In this document: piece after piece, positions 11,600 to 24,934 of the stretch | Position numbering within the stretch: the first letter of the stretch is position 1 | Layout of the letters: each line of letters begins with the position of its first letter | Source of the DNA: Piliocolobus tephrosceles | Lineage: Eukaryota > Chordata > Mammalia > Primates > Cercopithecidae | NCBI RefSeq assembly: GCF_002776525.5 | Contig: NC_045439.1 | Span: 160,797,485 to 160,861,484, forward strand | DNA length: 64,000 bases | Reading direction: 5' to 3' | Translations under genes and position numbers: made by a program | The notes under the pieces: generated by a model | Told to the model about the DNA's origin: nothing | Databases searched by the model: none | What the model saw: the letters and a program-made list of their open reading frames with translations, nothing else

Positions 11600-11987
11600 T
11601 GTGTATGGATGTTCAAACGTATGTGAAATCTCCAAAAAGTTAGAGAGAATAAAATAAACCCTAACATTGAACACAAACCGAAACAAATAAATCTAAACTT
11701 ATATCAAATTGATAACCTGACTATATTGGAAAAAACTTATTTTAAAGAATCCTTAAATATAGTTCTCTGGCTGAATATATTTAGCAGGATATATTCTAAA
11801 GACAATGAGTACTAAAAATAAATTTTAAAGCTCATTTGATAGTTTATTCTTAATAATATTGGCATTGTAATTCGGAATTATTTAATGTATACTATAGGAT
11901 AATGCAAATAAACATATTAATATTATTAGGAAACAGGATTTTACTGTAAGATTAAAAAACAAAGAAGGTAAGAAAAAACTTCATGAT
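11600..11987. other. No gene recognised; AT-rich
   Basis: AT-rich sequence without a recognised repeat. Confidence 0.45.
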
Positions 11988-13029
<1,042 letters not shown>

Positions 13030-13490
13030 ATTCTATTTATTTTACTGTATTTTGAAATTGTGGTAAAAATACATATAGCATAACATTGACCGTCATAACC
13101 ATTTTAAAGTGCGCATGCAGTTTAGTGGCAGCGAGTACATTCACACTGTTGTGCAACCATCGCCACTGTCCATTCACAGAGCTCTTTCTGTCTTGCCAAA
13201 CTGAAACTCTGTACCCATTAAACACTCACTCCCCTTCTCCCCTCCCTCCAGCTTCCAGCAACCACCTTTCTACTTCCTGTCTCTACGAATTTGACCACTC
13301 TAGGTACCTGGTATACATGGAGTCTCACAGTATTTGTCTTTTTGTGACTGACTTACTTGACTGAGCACCATGTCTTCAAGGTCCGTCTCTGTTGTACCAT
13401 GTGTCAGAATGTCCGGGTTTTTTTTTTCTTTTAAGCTGAATAATATTCCCTTGTATGTATCCACGGTGTTTTATTTATTCACTGAGATAG
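13030..13490 (-). mobile_element. Old L1 (L1M class) fragment
   Basis: It matches a familiar L1M stretch in antisense: GTGGTAAAAATACATATAGC, then AACTGAAACTCTGTACCCAT, then ACGAATTTGACCACTCTAGG, ending AGCTGAATAATATTCCCTTG. It is diverged and truncated at both ends. Confidence 0.75.
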
Positions 13491-13763
13491 TATTTACACA
13501 GCCATAATATTAATAACTAATTAATATTAATAATGAATCTAATATCTAGATTACTAGATACTGAATGAAAATTTATGAATTCAGAGTGCCATTTCAACAA
13601 AAAGAGAAAAAGGGAAGCCCTTCTTTATAAAATAATGTAGCATAATAAAAGCAGAAAGGATAATAGAATGTGAAAATAACCATTTTGCAAACCCAAATGT
13701 AATGACTGATACTGCGAGAATTATCAATGAAGGCTGAAACTGTTCTGTGAAAGATTTTGGAGG
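13491..13763. other. No gene recognised; AT-rich
   Basis: AT-rich, with a small imperfect palindromic patch (TTAATATTAATAACTAATTA) near 13509-13540. Confidence 0.45.
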
Positions 13764-14088
<325 letters not shown>

Positions 14089-14109
14089 TTTTGGGGGAAT
14101 AGAATATTT

Positions 14110-14885
14110 ACATAGTGACAAAGTATCACCTCTTCAATTCCTTTACAACTTCAAAGAGGAAAATGTAATGTTTAAGTTCATAGAGTAAGCAGTCACCACT
14201 CCAACCAAATGATCACATGTAGCTCGACCGAGGAAGGGAAAACCTGAAAGTATGCACTTCCTGATGTAATGCCGTAGGAAGCACCTACATCACCTGTGTG
14301 GTATTTTTTCCAAAATGTTTAATCTGGAAGTATTAAGTCTCCAGACATAATGTACAGTTTATAGGAAAAATAAAGGATACAGGAATGAGGAATGATCCAG
14401 AATGTGAAACATGCTACAAGACAGTGGTCCTGGACTCTTCAGAGAGTCCACGTTGTGACACAGATGGGGGGACTATTGTAGGTTCTAGATGACAAGACTA
14501 AAGAGGCTTGTGATGCAACCGATGCATGACCTTTGATTGGATCCTTTTGGGGGATTCAAAGAAGAAAACAACTAAAAAATAAAGGATATGATTTGGAACA
14601 TTTGAAAATAGAATGTATATTAAATGATTTTAGAGAATTACCTTCCATGCTAAGAATTATTCTTGCATGCTAAGAAGTATTTGGAGCTCAAGTGTTGGAA
14701 CATAATTTCAGATGACTCAGTGTACACAAGTGCACAGACAACAAACACACATATATTTAGAGAGATGGCAACCATGGTAGGATTTTAACAAGGACTGAAT
14801 CTAGATGAAGAGTACTTTGGCATTCATTATACTTGCCTTCCAACTCTTTTGTATATTTGAATATTTTTCTAATAAAACCTTGGAA
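14110..14885 (+). mobile_element. L1M 3'UTR and 3' end
   Basis: It follows the remembered L1M 3'UTR: AATGATCCAGAATGTGAAAC, then CTACAAGACAGTGGTCCTGG, then TTTGATTGGATCCTTTTGGG, then AGAATGTATATTAAATGATT, ending TGAATATTTTTCTAATAAAA. No ORF2 portion remains. Confidence 0.75.
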
Positions 14886-15429
14886 GAAATAACAACTACA
14901 CTCCAGGGGTGCTGAGCAATCCCGTCTTGTGAGCAGGGAAATTCTATTGAGTTGGTGGATCTGAAGTCTGATTGTTTTAATGCAAGTTCTTTTCATTCTG
15001 TGAGATGATATGTTATATATACATTGTCATGTGCTACTCTGTTAGAGTCTTCAGAAATTGGAATTTTACAGCAATCTCTCTCTCGTTCTCTCTCTGGAGG
15101 AGAGCATTTGGAAACATTTGATTGAATTTCTTTTCTGGCTGACCCTATTATCTGGTAATTTCCACATTCAGCCTACTTTCTGTTTATTTTCTAACTTCCT
15201 ACTACAATAAAAAGCATCACTATTGTTATTTGTTCATATAGTTACATTGTTATGATTATGATACTTAACATCACAGCAAAACATCTGCATAACAGTACAA
15301 TCCCCAGAAACTTCTTTCACACCTAACACTGGAAAGGAAATATCAGCCTCTTCTTTTTAAGGTCGATGTGTTTTATCCTGTGCCTTCATGAATCCATGGC
15401 TCACTGGGGGAAGTCTGTTAAAATTCGGA
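14886..15429. other. No gene or repeat recognised
   Basis: Unique sequence with a short TCTC-rich patch at 15078-15097. Confidence 0.5.
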
Positions 15430-15520
15430 ATCTCCAGTCCAACATAGAGCGATCTGGTTCAGCAGGTCTGCGCTAGGGCTGCAAGGTCTGCATTTTTCTG
15501 TTTTTGCGTTTTGAGAGGGT
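15430..15520 (+). repeat. Possible MER5-like hAT MITE fragment
   Basis: The order 'TCCAGTCCAAC ... GGTTCAGCAGGTCTGCG ... TCTGCATTTTT' resembles the centre of MER5A-type elements. It is short, so the call is weak. Confidence 0.35.
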
Positions 15521-15814
15521 CTACACCATTTTAGGTTCAGAGGGAACTTAGGACACAGAGACAAAGCAACAGAGGCATCTGCACTGGTAACGAATCAGCA
15601 GGAGTCCCTGCTGAGTTTGGGAAGCCAGAGAGAGGAGCCCCAGGTGTTGGCCGGGAGGCTCTTGCCACACAAGGCTGAAGAGTGGATTTGGGGAAGTGTC
15701 ATGTGCGCCTGGACTCTGGCTAGGGAAGGGCTTTTCAGAGGATGCTGTTTGAAATAGGCTCAGTGGCCACAGGCAGTTGCTGAGGCAGAGTGGAGACTGT
15801 CCCTGCACCAGGAG
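15521..15814. other. No gene recognised
   Basis: A 98-codon minus-strand frame (15548-15844) has no recognised domain. Confidence 0.45.
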
Positions 15815-15985
15815 AGGAACACGTGTTGAGCTCATGTGGACCAAGTGCTTTTACTAACAATAGTTCATTTAATCCTTAGTGAAATTTGCTAAACTATGTG
15901 GATATAATTCTTCCTATTCATAGATAAAAGTATTTAGGATCAGAGGCGTTCAATAACATTCTCAGGATTATGGCAAATGGGTTTT
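15815..15985 (-). repeat. MIR SINE fragment
   Basis: Reverse MIR core: AGTTCATTTAATCCTTAGTG, then CATAGATAAAAGTATTTAGG, then TTCTCAGGATTATGGCAAAT. Confidence 0.65.
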
Positions 15986-16069
15986 CCACTCATTAACACT
16001 TTCCGCCATACCATGTTAGTTCAGTTTTGAGCCCGTGGGAACCTGTAGAGCTAGGATGTATGTTGGGGA

Positions 16070-16245
16070 GGCACTGGGCACAGTGGTTAGAACCTGGACA
16101 GACCTGGGCCTTTTGGCTTCCTCATTTGAAAACCAGGATATACAATGCCTCCTTCACATGGTCATTGTGAAGATATAATAAGACAATGTCTATGAAGCCT
16201 CATATTGTTCTTGGCATATTTTAAATGTCCAATAAATAAGAATTA
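16070..16245 (+). repeat. MIR SINE
   Basis: Sense MIR: GGCACAGTGGTTAGAACCTG, then CTTCCTCATTTGAAAACCAG, then GGTCATTGTGAAGATATAAT, ending near AATAAATAAGAAT. Confidence 0.65.
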
Positions 16246-16287
16246 CTGCTCTTATATAGACAGAGACTCTGGTGATGATGGCAGGAG

Positions 16288-16989
16288 GTGTGGAGAATAC
16301 AGCATATGGTTGGTTCTTCCTTCATCATTTCAAAACTGAGATTTTTGCCATCAGTGCTGGAACTGAAAAGTGAAAACAGGAGCCTACGGACAGTCTCCAC
16401 TCCAGCAAGCCTTTGGACACAGCATTCAATATCGAGAAAAATGAGTCTATTTGCCTGGTCCTTCCACCGTGTGTCCCACCTGTGGAGTGCAGAGGCACCT
16501 GTAAGCTGCTCTTGCCACCTGTGCTTCCTGGGAACGCGTAGGAAAGTGCTTCTTGTGCAGCAGATCTTAAGGAGGTGCCATCTGAGCTGGCTAACAGCGA
16601 ACAGCCTCTGGAGACCTCTCCATCGCTCTCTCCTCTCGCGTCTTCCTCTCCTCGTTTCCTCTCGCTTACTGTATTCCCCTTCAGGAAACCAATTTTTCAC
16701 TTTTTTTCAGCTCTCTGCTCTTTACTATGCTGAAACTAACTTTTGCTTCCACTTTTATGCCTCATTTAAAAATTTAAATTTTCCACTTTTAAAGCTTGCA
16801 TGTAAATTGGTTAAAAAAAATGCCCCCAAACTCAACCACTGCCAGACAGATAAATCTGATTATATAACAATGTTAGAATTATGTCTGACTTCATCAGTCT
16901 GTGTGTCGGAAATGAATGGGGACTGGAGGGAGAAACTATTTCTAACTGTAGTTGTTTCATCCAAGAAAATTAATAAAAATGGTTATTAA
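16288..16989 (+). other. Unrecognised 233-codon open frame facing a 159-codon frame on the other strand
   Basis: The plus frame 16288-16989 (start MWRIQHMVGS) and the minus frame 16221-16700 (start MKNWFPEGEY) overlap almost fully. The plus product is Leu/Ser-rich with a basic, Cys-containing middle. Codons 1-140 lie in GC-balanced sequence, and the end runs into AT-rich DNA. I recognise no domain, signal peptide or family. The overlap with an equally open antisense frame argues that the openness comes from composition. It could be an unrecognised old repeat. Function unknown. Confidence 0.2.
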
Positions 16990-17649
16990 TTTGGAAACTT
17001 GGACCCTGAAGAAAAGATAGTAGTGATGTCTTCTTAGAGAAAATGATTTGCTACTGGCATTATTCACGGGCAGCTAAAACATGAATTTGGCATGCCTTTG
17101 TAAGCCTGCATCAGTAAAATCAACAGCACTTCACATAGCATAATTTTAGTTTTGTATTCATTCCATCTAATAACACTTTATCCCGTCTATTTTTATTGGT
17201 CCGTTTGAGTCTCCCCATGCTTTGCTCTCATTAAAGTACATTAGTGACTATGGTGATAAGGGTGTAAGGGATGTGGAAGGAACACAGGATATAAATGAGA
17301 CCATTTACACGCCAGGTGAGCTCTAGAGCACAGGACATGAAATAATGAAACCAGTGATTTCTACAAATTCCTCTGGAAATGATGGGGCCATTTCATTTCA
17401 TTATCTGATACATACATTTAAATGAGATCTGTGTTATTATTCAGCACTCTTGTTGCATGAAGGGCTATCTCTGAATGTTTTACATTTTATTGTGAAATCT
17501 TAGTCGGATGCTGCATCTTCATTGTAACCCACCGTTATCTTTTTGATGATGTTCTGAGAGATTATCTTTAGGGCTGAGATTTATGTGGTTCACTCAAACT
17601 TGTAATGCTAAATACTTGTAAGTGAAGATTTTCATACGGATTTTATAGT
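16990..17649. other. No gene or repeat recognised
   Basis: AT-rich unique sequence with a few in-frame stops in every phase. Confidence 0.5.
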
Positions 17650-18250
17650 GTAGAAAATGTTAGCTTCATAGTCATGGTGGCAGTTGTGGTTGTAAGGAAG
17701 TTTAAATTTTTCCCCTGAAAATTTGATCCTTTGAGTCTAATAAAACAAACTGATAATAGATTAACAGGAAGAAAGGCATACAAATTTATTAACATGCACA
17801 TGTGTGCATGGGAGGCATAAAAAGTATAGAAACACAAAGACAGACAAGATGGTTGTCACTTAAACATCCTCTTCCTTGGGGAGAGGGAATATGGGGGTTC
17901 ATAGGAGTGAATGATTTTCAGGGAAAATGAAAGAGCTAAAGAACAATGTCGTGGGACCAAGTTTCTCTGGGCTCTGGGGGAGGTGGCATCACAGGTTATT
18001 GGAGGACGAAGGGAGGAAAGCCTAGCAAACCAAAGCTATCTTGTTATGCAGATGAAAGTGTCTCAGGTAATGGCACAGCTGCCCTGGGAGAGAATGGATG
18101 GTTACCTGAGTTGGAGTTAATTTTTCCTGTATTTGGACAAGGGATGGGATGCAGAGAAAGCCTGGCTAGTTATTTTACCACACACATTTTTTGAATAACC
18201 ATTTCAAAAGATATCAAAGAAGGATGTTTTGGAGTGAAATATTTTTGGTT
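17650..18250 (-). repeat. Probable class I ERV solo LTR, 3' end at left
   Basis: On the minus strand, 17810-17700 reads as a retroviral LTR 3' part: a poly(A) signal in TTAATAAATTTGTATGCC, then CCTGTTAATCTATTATCAGT, then TTTTATTAGACTCAAAGG. I recall this as an ERV1-type LTR tail but cannot name the family. The upstream boundary is a guess. Confidence 0.5.
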
Positions 18251-18719
18251 ACTTTTACGGTTCACAGTTCAGTGGTGAATTCAGCAGAAATAATCTACTT
18301 TAGGTAATGGTGAAGCATTACGGGTAGCGAGATCAGACTTTGCTTCTGTGTAAAGAAAACGCCATTATCCAGCCCATTGTTAGCCACTGTGAGTCACCGG
18401 GAAGGACCAGTTCAGAGAAAGGGCAAACCATGCTCTTACAGAGCATGGCTCTAGTATCCCTCCATGTCTCTTCCACCATCACTGCTAGGACGGATCATGC
18501 ACATAGCAGCCAAATCCAGGACTGAGGATGGGGATGAGCATGACCACAGATTGTTTCCGTTTTTCACAGCCAAGCAACTGCTTCCAATCCACACACTCAA
18601 ACTGAGCCCTGCATACCATTGTGAGCCTCCGGAAGCTAAGGATGGTGCATTTTTTTTCAGTTATGTTCAGTTTCCCCAGTCTGGACTTTACCCTTCATCA
18701 GTTTATCTCCCTGTTAGTG
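18251..18719. other. No gene recognised
   Basis: The plus-strand frame 18464-18847 runs into the next LTR and shows no domain. Confidence 0.45.
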
Positions 18720-19680
18720 TAGCCCAATCCAAGCTCCTACCGTACACTGTGCAACAGCCAGTAAGTCCAGAAACAAGGTGCTGGGGCAAGAAAGGTAACT
18801 TTATTCAGACAACAGCAAAGCAAGGAGATGGCAGACTAGTGTCCTAAAGAACCATCTCAAGTTAATAGAATTTTAGTCTCCTTTTACGTTAGGAGAAGGC
18901 AGAAAAGGGAGGGGGTTGAGGCCAAGAGGGGACCAATAACCACAGATATCTGGGTGGCAGCAAGGGTCCGAGGAGGTTGTAAAGCTTCTTTATTCTTGGT
19001 CAGTTGACTTCAGATAATGTCAGTCAGGTCACAGTGTTCCCATAAATTTTTTTTTTTTTTAATACTTTAAATTCTAGGGTACATGTGCACAACGTGCAGG
19101 TTTGTTACATATGTATACATATGCCATGTTGGTGTGCTGCACCCATCAACTCGTCATTTACATTAGGTATATCTCCTAATGCTATCCCTCCCCCCAACCC
19201 CCCCCCCACAATAGGCCCCAGTGTGTGATGTTCCCCACCCTGTGTCCAAGTGATCTCATTGTTCAATTCCCACCTATGAGTGAGAACATGTGGTGTTTGG
19301 TTTTCTGTTCTTGTGATAGTTTGCTCAGAATGATGGTTTCCAGCTTCATCCATGTCCCTACAAAGGACATGAACTCATCCTTTTTATGGCTGCATAGTAT
19401 TCCATAGTGTATATGTGCCACATTTTCTTAATCCAGTCTGTCACTGATCCTATAAATCTTTAGCATCATTAATTGTGTACATAGTTTCTTATGTCCTCAG
19501 GGGGTTAATATTGGAAGAAAAACTATTACTATCTTTGCTTTAAAAAGTTAAACTGTAAATGAAAGTCTTCCCTTAGTTATCTTAATATACATGTAGAGAT
19601 AAGTAAAAACAATGAACCTAAAAGATATCACTCGTTCAGGGGTTTAGGAGAAAAAGTTACTCGCGCTAGGCCTCCTTTTC
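18720..19680 (-). repeat. Probable ERV LTR interrupted by an L1
   Basis: The minus strand at 18800-18720 reads like an LTR 3' end, with the poly(A) signal in CTGAATAAAGTTACCTTTCT followed by TGCCCCAGCACCTTGTTTCT. The LTR is split by the L1 at 19048-19448 and seems to resume at 19449. The family is not identified and the right boundary is uncertain. Confidence 0.5.
19048..19448 (-). mobile_element. 5'-truncated primate L1 (L1PA/PB 3' end) with target-site duplication
   Basis: T run at left, then the L1 3'UTR in antisense (CTAGGGTACATGTGCACAAC, CCATGTTGGTGTGCTGCACC) and the ORF2 C-terminus (TTATGGCTGCATAGTATTCC). It stops abruptly after GTCTGTCACTGAT. The flanks CCCATAAAT (19039-19047) and CCTATAAAT (19449-19457) match at 8 of 9 bases and look like the target-site duplication. 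A C-rich expansion lies at about 19187-19208. Confidence 0.92.
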
Positions 19681-20000
19681 ATTGTTACAATAGCTTCACC
19701 TGCCTATGGATTTTTTTTTCCATCTGAATGTGTTTGTGAAATTGCAACATCTATTCTTGTCCATATCCCTTTCCACAAAAAGCACATACAAATATATTAA
19801 TAGAACCATTTTGGTTCTCTATTAATTCCAGAGGAAGAAGTGAGATGGAAGGATGCTTTGAAGAACAAGGATGCTTTTAGGAGGGAGTAAGTGGCCAGAA
19901 AGCATTCAGGTACAGTAATTGGATGGGACTATGTTATTCCAAACCAAGTAATAAAAATGCAGGTTAACACTAGCTTATATAAAGCTATCTGCATTGAAAG
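19681..20000. other. No gene or repeat recognised
   Basis: Unique AT-rich sequence. Confidence 0.45.
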
Positions 20001-20370
20001 GTATATTCGTCTGTTTTTGCACTGCTGTAAAGATAATACCTGAGACTGGGTAATTTATAAAGGAAAGAGGTTTAATTGACTCTGTTCCACATGGCCTGGG
20101 AGGCCTCAGGAAACTTACAATTATGGCAGAAGGCAAAGAGGAAGCAAACTTGGACCTTTTCACATGGCAGAGGGAGACAGAGTGCTAGTGAGAGCTGGGA
20201 AAACTGCCTTTTAAATCCATCAGATCTCATAAGAACTCACTATCACGAGAACAACATGGGGGCGACTGCCACCTTAATCCAATCACTCCCCACCATGTCT
20301 CTCCCTTAAACACCTGGGGATTACAATTCAAGACGAGATTTGGGTGGGGACACAAAGCCTAACCATATCA
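20001..20370 (-). repeat. MST/THE1-type MaLR LTR
   Basis: Reversed LTR: CTGTAAAGATAATACCTGAG, then GAGGCCTCAGGAAACTTACA, then AATCCATCAGATCTCATAAG, then GATTTGGGTGGGGACACAAA, ending CCTAACCATATCA. This is typical of MSTA or a close relative. Confidence 0.92.
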
Positions 20371-21284
20371 AAAGGCCTCTAAAATTGGATGAAAAATTAC
20401 AAGAAATGGAAAACGTTAAGCTGATAATTAAGAGAATAACACAGGAGAACAATGAACCACAGATGTGTTCAAAGGAGAAAAGTTCGACAATCAACCCAGT
20501 TGGTGAAATGTGGCTGCGAAACAGGTCACGTAATTTTTGTCTGAAATAAATGCTCTTTATTGTCATAATGTCCTCTCTGAGATGCAGCTCTTATACCTGG
20601 GCTCCAAACACATGATATTCACCCTCAGAGTTAAAGGTAACATTTATTTTCTTCCCTTTATCAAGTTGTCTTAGTCAGTTTATGTGTTTCCAATTAGAAT
20701 CTGTTTACACAATGATCAGAATAGCTTGGTTTTACTAATTTAGGAGCCAATTTAGGTTCTTTTCCAACCTTGAGCTCTGTATGAATTAAAAGGGAGTAGA
20801 TTTGGCCACAGGTCAACTACTCATCAAAATTTCCTTAGGAGAAGTCCTGTTATAACAACAGATGCTGAAGCATGTCCGGTTTTCATAGCCGTATCTTCCA
20901 TAGCCAGATGTGGCTGGGGACAATTTCATCCCTTTTGACCTATATTAAATTTGCCATGCTTGTGTGTGAGAGCCAGCAGTTCATTCTAATTTTGGTATTT
21001 TAATAGTGGAGATAGAATAGCCTCAAAGTTGAGGTGGGTCTTCCTAAACACAAAGGTCCTGTTAATTACAATCTCCCCTCTAGTTGCCATGAAGGGCAGC
21101 CATGATTATTTCTATCTGCTTAAATCAAATCAGATAAATGCTTTGACTGCACTTGGTCACCACCACCTCAAATGAATAGGCGAGGCATTCTTCAAGCAGA
21201 CAGCACTTACATCTGTGCTGAGGACGATGCTGTTTCATTGATGAAACTAGTTTCCAGTGTAGAGGCAGTAAACCAAAAAAAAAA
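20371..21284. other. No gene recognised
   Basis: Short opposing frames around 20321-20566 have no recognisable features. Confidence 0.5.
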
Positions 21285-22140
21285 ATATATCAGAGACAGG
21301 TCTCAATCAATTTAGAGGTTTATTTTGCCAAGGTTGAGGACACAGTCAGGAAAAAGGGACACAAGCCACAACAGGATCTATGGCCCATACATTTTCCAAA
21401 GAGAGTTTTCAGGTTTACAACATTTGAAGGGGAAAAAAACAAGGCAGGAAGGGAAGGAGGAAAGAAAATAAAAGAGGGAGGGTATGGTCACATTCTCATG
21501 AGCCTTTGATTAGTGCCCACCAAATCCACACATTGCCCATGAAAAGCATGGGGTAGAGGAAGAGTCAATTACACATTCGGCTCATGCTCAGTAAATCTGC
21601 ACTTTACATAAGATAAAGTCAACCTAGAGTCGAGGAATAAGTCAAATATGCATTGGTCAGGGAATGGGAGGAGGGACAATGTCTAGTCTCCTCTTGTCCC
21701 GTACCCATGAAGATAAACGGTTAATTTCCATTGTCAAGGCGAGGGAGGCCACCTGAGGAGATCTTGGTTTAGGAACAAAAGCAAAGGCAGATTGTTGTTT
21801 TATTTTTTTTTGCATGATTCAGTTTCCAAGTTTAACATTTCTTTGAGGCATAGTGAGTTTGGAGTCCTGAGATTTTACTTTCCTTTTGCAGGACAAAACT
21901 ATTTCTGTCTAGAACCTGTAATGCAATTCTTGTCAACTCTGTGGTGATAGTTTCAAAGGGGGGGCTTGGATCCTGGTAAAACAGCTTATGGCAATGGGGA
22001 GAGGAGGAATTCTATTGGGCTGTAATAAATAATTGCTAGGGAGACTGATTGAATCCAGGAAAGAAGATTAACTTGTAGATAGTTCTGTCTGGTATTTAAA
22101 TGACCCCTGGAGATAGTCATTATATTCCTAAAAGGGTCTG
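21285..22140 (-). repeat. Probable class I ERV LTR (MER type), family not assigned
   Basis: The plus strand starts GAGACAGGTCTCAATCAATT, then TTTAGAGGTTTATTTTGCCA. This is the reverse of an LTR 3' end with a poly(A) signal (AATAAA in the reverse complement) and a GAGACC-type end. The body contains long A/G-rich stretches. I recall similar MER-series LTRs but cannot name one. The right boundary is uncertain. Confidence 0.55.
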
Positions 22141-22579
22141 TTCAGGTGCGGTGACATCTTGGTCTTCTTTTCTGCAATAGAAAATGGGATAACAGGGAGG
22201 GGAAGGAAAGACAGTTGTTCTCCTTGGTGGGTCTGGATCTTATGCAGGTAAAGGAATTCAGCTTCCGTGGTGGAGACCGTTGGGGAGGGGTTAAGGTGAG
22301 AGTCCTTGAGCTTCCTCAGTTCAGCATATTGGCATGTATTTTGGGTTACTAGTTTCTGAGCCCCAACACCACCTACCTCACACTTGTGAGAATAAAAGAC
22401 ATCAGGAGTGAATGTGCTTTGAAAATGCATACGTTTAAATGAATGAATCTGTTTATACATGCAGATTTTATATAAGCATTCATCCTGGCTGCTTCATTTT
22501 TTTCAATGATTCTAGTTTTCTCTGTTCTACTTCAAAAGCCCTCCATCCATCTCAATCCAGGAAAACCCATAATGACATT
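22141..22579. other. No gene or repeat recognised
   Basis: Unique sequence. The 110-codon minus frame (22128-22460) has no recognised domain. Confidence 0.45.
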
Positions 22580-22722
22580 TCTTTTTCTAAATTATTTTTT
22601 ATTTTTAGAGACACAGTCTCACTATGTTGCTCAGGCTAGCCTTGAACTCCTAGGCTCAACCAATCCTCCTACCTCGGCCTCCAGAGTAGCTGGAATGACA
22701 GGTTTGTGCCACTGCGCCCGGT
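22580..22722 (-). mobile_element. Free left Alu monomer (FLAM-like)
   Basis: Antisense monomer: GTCTCACTATGTTGCTCAGG, then GAACTCCTAGGCTCAACCAA, then TGCCACTGCGCCCGG. Only one arm is present. Confidence 0.85.
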
Positions 22723-23489
22723 TTATGATGGCGTTTCTTAATGTGTCCACTATGAAATATTAATAGGTATTATGTTAAAAAGAAGCTTGTCGCATGGTCA
22801 AGTATGTCTGAGAAGTCTTAAGTTAAAGGACACTGGAAATGGGCTTCTCACTGAGGGCGTCTTCCGAGTCACTGATAGGCTGTTGCATTACAAATCCCCA
22901 AAGGTGCACAGAAGCTGTAGCGTGCAGCACTCTGCCAAAGGTGACGTAACTTATTTGCACATGGAACCCTCTTACTTCCCTGAGATTGTGTCCCGAGGAC
23001 AGACTTCAAAAACCGTTTTGGGCAGATTCTGCTGTGTTCTTGGCTTTTCTTCCATCATGCACTTACAGCCGGCGATGATCTGTGCAGATCTGTGCAGCAC
23101 GCTGGGGTGGGTGGAGGAGGCTGCATGTGTCTCATGATACAGGCCGGGGGCTGAAGCAGCCGCAGACACCCTCACCTGCATCCTCCTGGACAATGAGGGG
23201 ATACATGCTTAGGACACACGGGTGACCAATTCACAGCACAGGAGTTTACAGGGCACACGAGTCCTGCTCGGTAGTATTCTTCCCCGTTTCAGAGGTACCG
23301 GCTTCCTCACAGCCAGTAACCCAAAATGGTTGATGTGATGATGCTGCTGCCTTCGCCTGTGTTCTAACCATCTCCTCCTGATTTCTGGGGCCTGATTACA
23401 GCTGCACCAAGGCAAGGAACTCCCATAGCCTAGTGCAACCACAGTCAAGACACAGCCATCTCTTCTGAATGGGTTCTATTCCCACCTCC
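22723..23489. other. No gene recognised
   Basis: The 121-codon plus frame 22772-23137 faces a 73-codon minus frame. No domain was seen. A short direct duplication (GATCTGTGCAGATCTGTGCAG type) sits at 23078-23098. Confidence 0.45.
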
Positions 23490-24000
23490 CTCCAACCTCT
23501 TCAAAAAAGTACCCCTTTTGGAAACTCCAGTGCCACCATGATCCCATGCTGAAGGCCCTTCACGGGTTCTGCTTTCCATACAGATTGCAGTCAAAGCCCC
23601 CAAGCAGGTCTCATGACGTGGGACCCACCCACACTTTCACTGACTAACCTCTGCCACGCTGGCCTGCCTGGAGTTCCAGGGCAGTCCCCACCCCTGTGGC
23701 CCCTGAGCTTTCCACTGTCTCTTTCCCCTAGACTGGATGCTTTGGGGTTTTCCCTTTTCTCTTTGCAGGGCTAAATGCCCGCTGTCCTTCAGTGCAGCTC
23801 TCCCTGAATGTCCGGCTGGGACAGGGCCCCTGCTCTGGCAGCATCTCTCTCAGCATCATGGCCATGTGCAGCCGGCTCTCTGCCCTGTGCCCTCATTTGC
23901 TCCTTGACGTTGCTGCCGCTGTCCCAGGGAGCTGCTAGTCTCACCCAATGCTTGACACTTCAGTGCTTGGGGAACCCTTTTTTGCATGGGTGAATGAATG
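23490..24000 (+). repeat. Possible L2 LINE fragment
   Basis: The order 'AAGGCCCTTCACGGGTTCTG ... GCAGTCAAAGCCCCC ... TCTGCCACGCTGGCCTGCCTGG ... GGTGAATGAATGAA' resembles the L2 3' region, though strongly diverged. Confidence 0.45.
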
Positions 24001-24789
24001 AAAGAAGTGCGCGAAGGTAAGTCACACCCAGGCCTTTCCCACCAGGAGCCCCCAAGCCAGCTGGGAAGCAGTTATCCGCACCATCGACCTCCGAGAAGTC
24101 AGGCCCACTCATGGAAACCAGCACTCACTAAATGCCATGGGAGCAGCGTGGCTCTAACAACTTGCAGAGGGTCACAGGGGAATGGCCAACAGCAGAGCTC
24201 TCGAAGAGCAGTGCCCTGCATGTGTGGAAAAGTGCTCTTAGGAGCCCAAGAGAAGTGGAAGAAATATTGAGACTTCACTTAACAAATAAAATAGAAGAGG
24301 GTTAAAAAACATGATGTTCAGACATCACCACCTCCCAACTCCCATCAGTTCAAACAGGTTCTCAGAAAACACATTTCCCAGCGCTGTGTATAAAACGTCA
24401 GTCCCAGTCAAGAGGATTTCAGAGGCCCACCTGCCACAGAGTGAGCAACATTCTGACGTTGATCTTTTCAGCCATTTTTTCCTTTTCCTTTTTATACTCT
24501 GGCTGTTAGCAAATCGCATCTTCAAAATGTTTCCTTGCGCGCTCCCATTCTCTCTATGCAGCTGGGTGTGCCACGTGCACTGGCAATCCCTGAAACAAAA
24601 CATTCGCTGAGGGTGGAGGTGGAGTCTCCCCGGCCCCGAGCGCCACGCCTGGTTCTGAAACAGGAGGGGTCAGTAGCTGGGTGCAGCAATGAATATAACG
24701 GCTAAAGCTGTTCTCATGGCAATTTTGTTGTTATGATGTCAAAAATGAGTTTCAGGGAATCTAGGAGAAAAATACAACATTGTGCATTT
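24001..24789. other. No gene or repeat recognised
   Basis: Opposing frames near 24311-24610 (plus) and 24325-24603 (minus) show no domain. Confidence 0.45.
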
Positions 24790-24905
24790 TTGTCTTCATT
24801 TTAAAATTAATTTAATTGACAAATACTAATTGTATCTATTTTGATCTATGTGTACATTTTAGAAAGATTCAATCAAACTACTGAACATATCCATCACCTC
24901 ACCAC
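24790..24905 (-). mobile_element. L1M extreme 3' end, inverted
   Basis: Its reverse complement contains GGTGAGGTGATGGATATGTT followed by an AT-rich tail ending TTAATTTTAAAAT. That is the last part of an L1MA/L1MB-type 3'UTR. It sits just left of, and opposite to, the plus-strand L1M piece at 24935. Confidence 0.7.
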
Positions 24906-24934
24906 CTTACAGTGGAACGCCTACAGCGTTAAAA

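Noticed and set aside
11353..11686. Frames with Cys-Val and His-Thr runs
   Set aside because: They are translations of a (GT)n microsatellite.
13509..13540. AT-rich palindrome as a regulatory site
   Set aside because: Low complexity; such palindromes are expected in AT-rich DNA.
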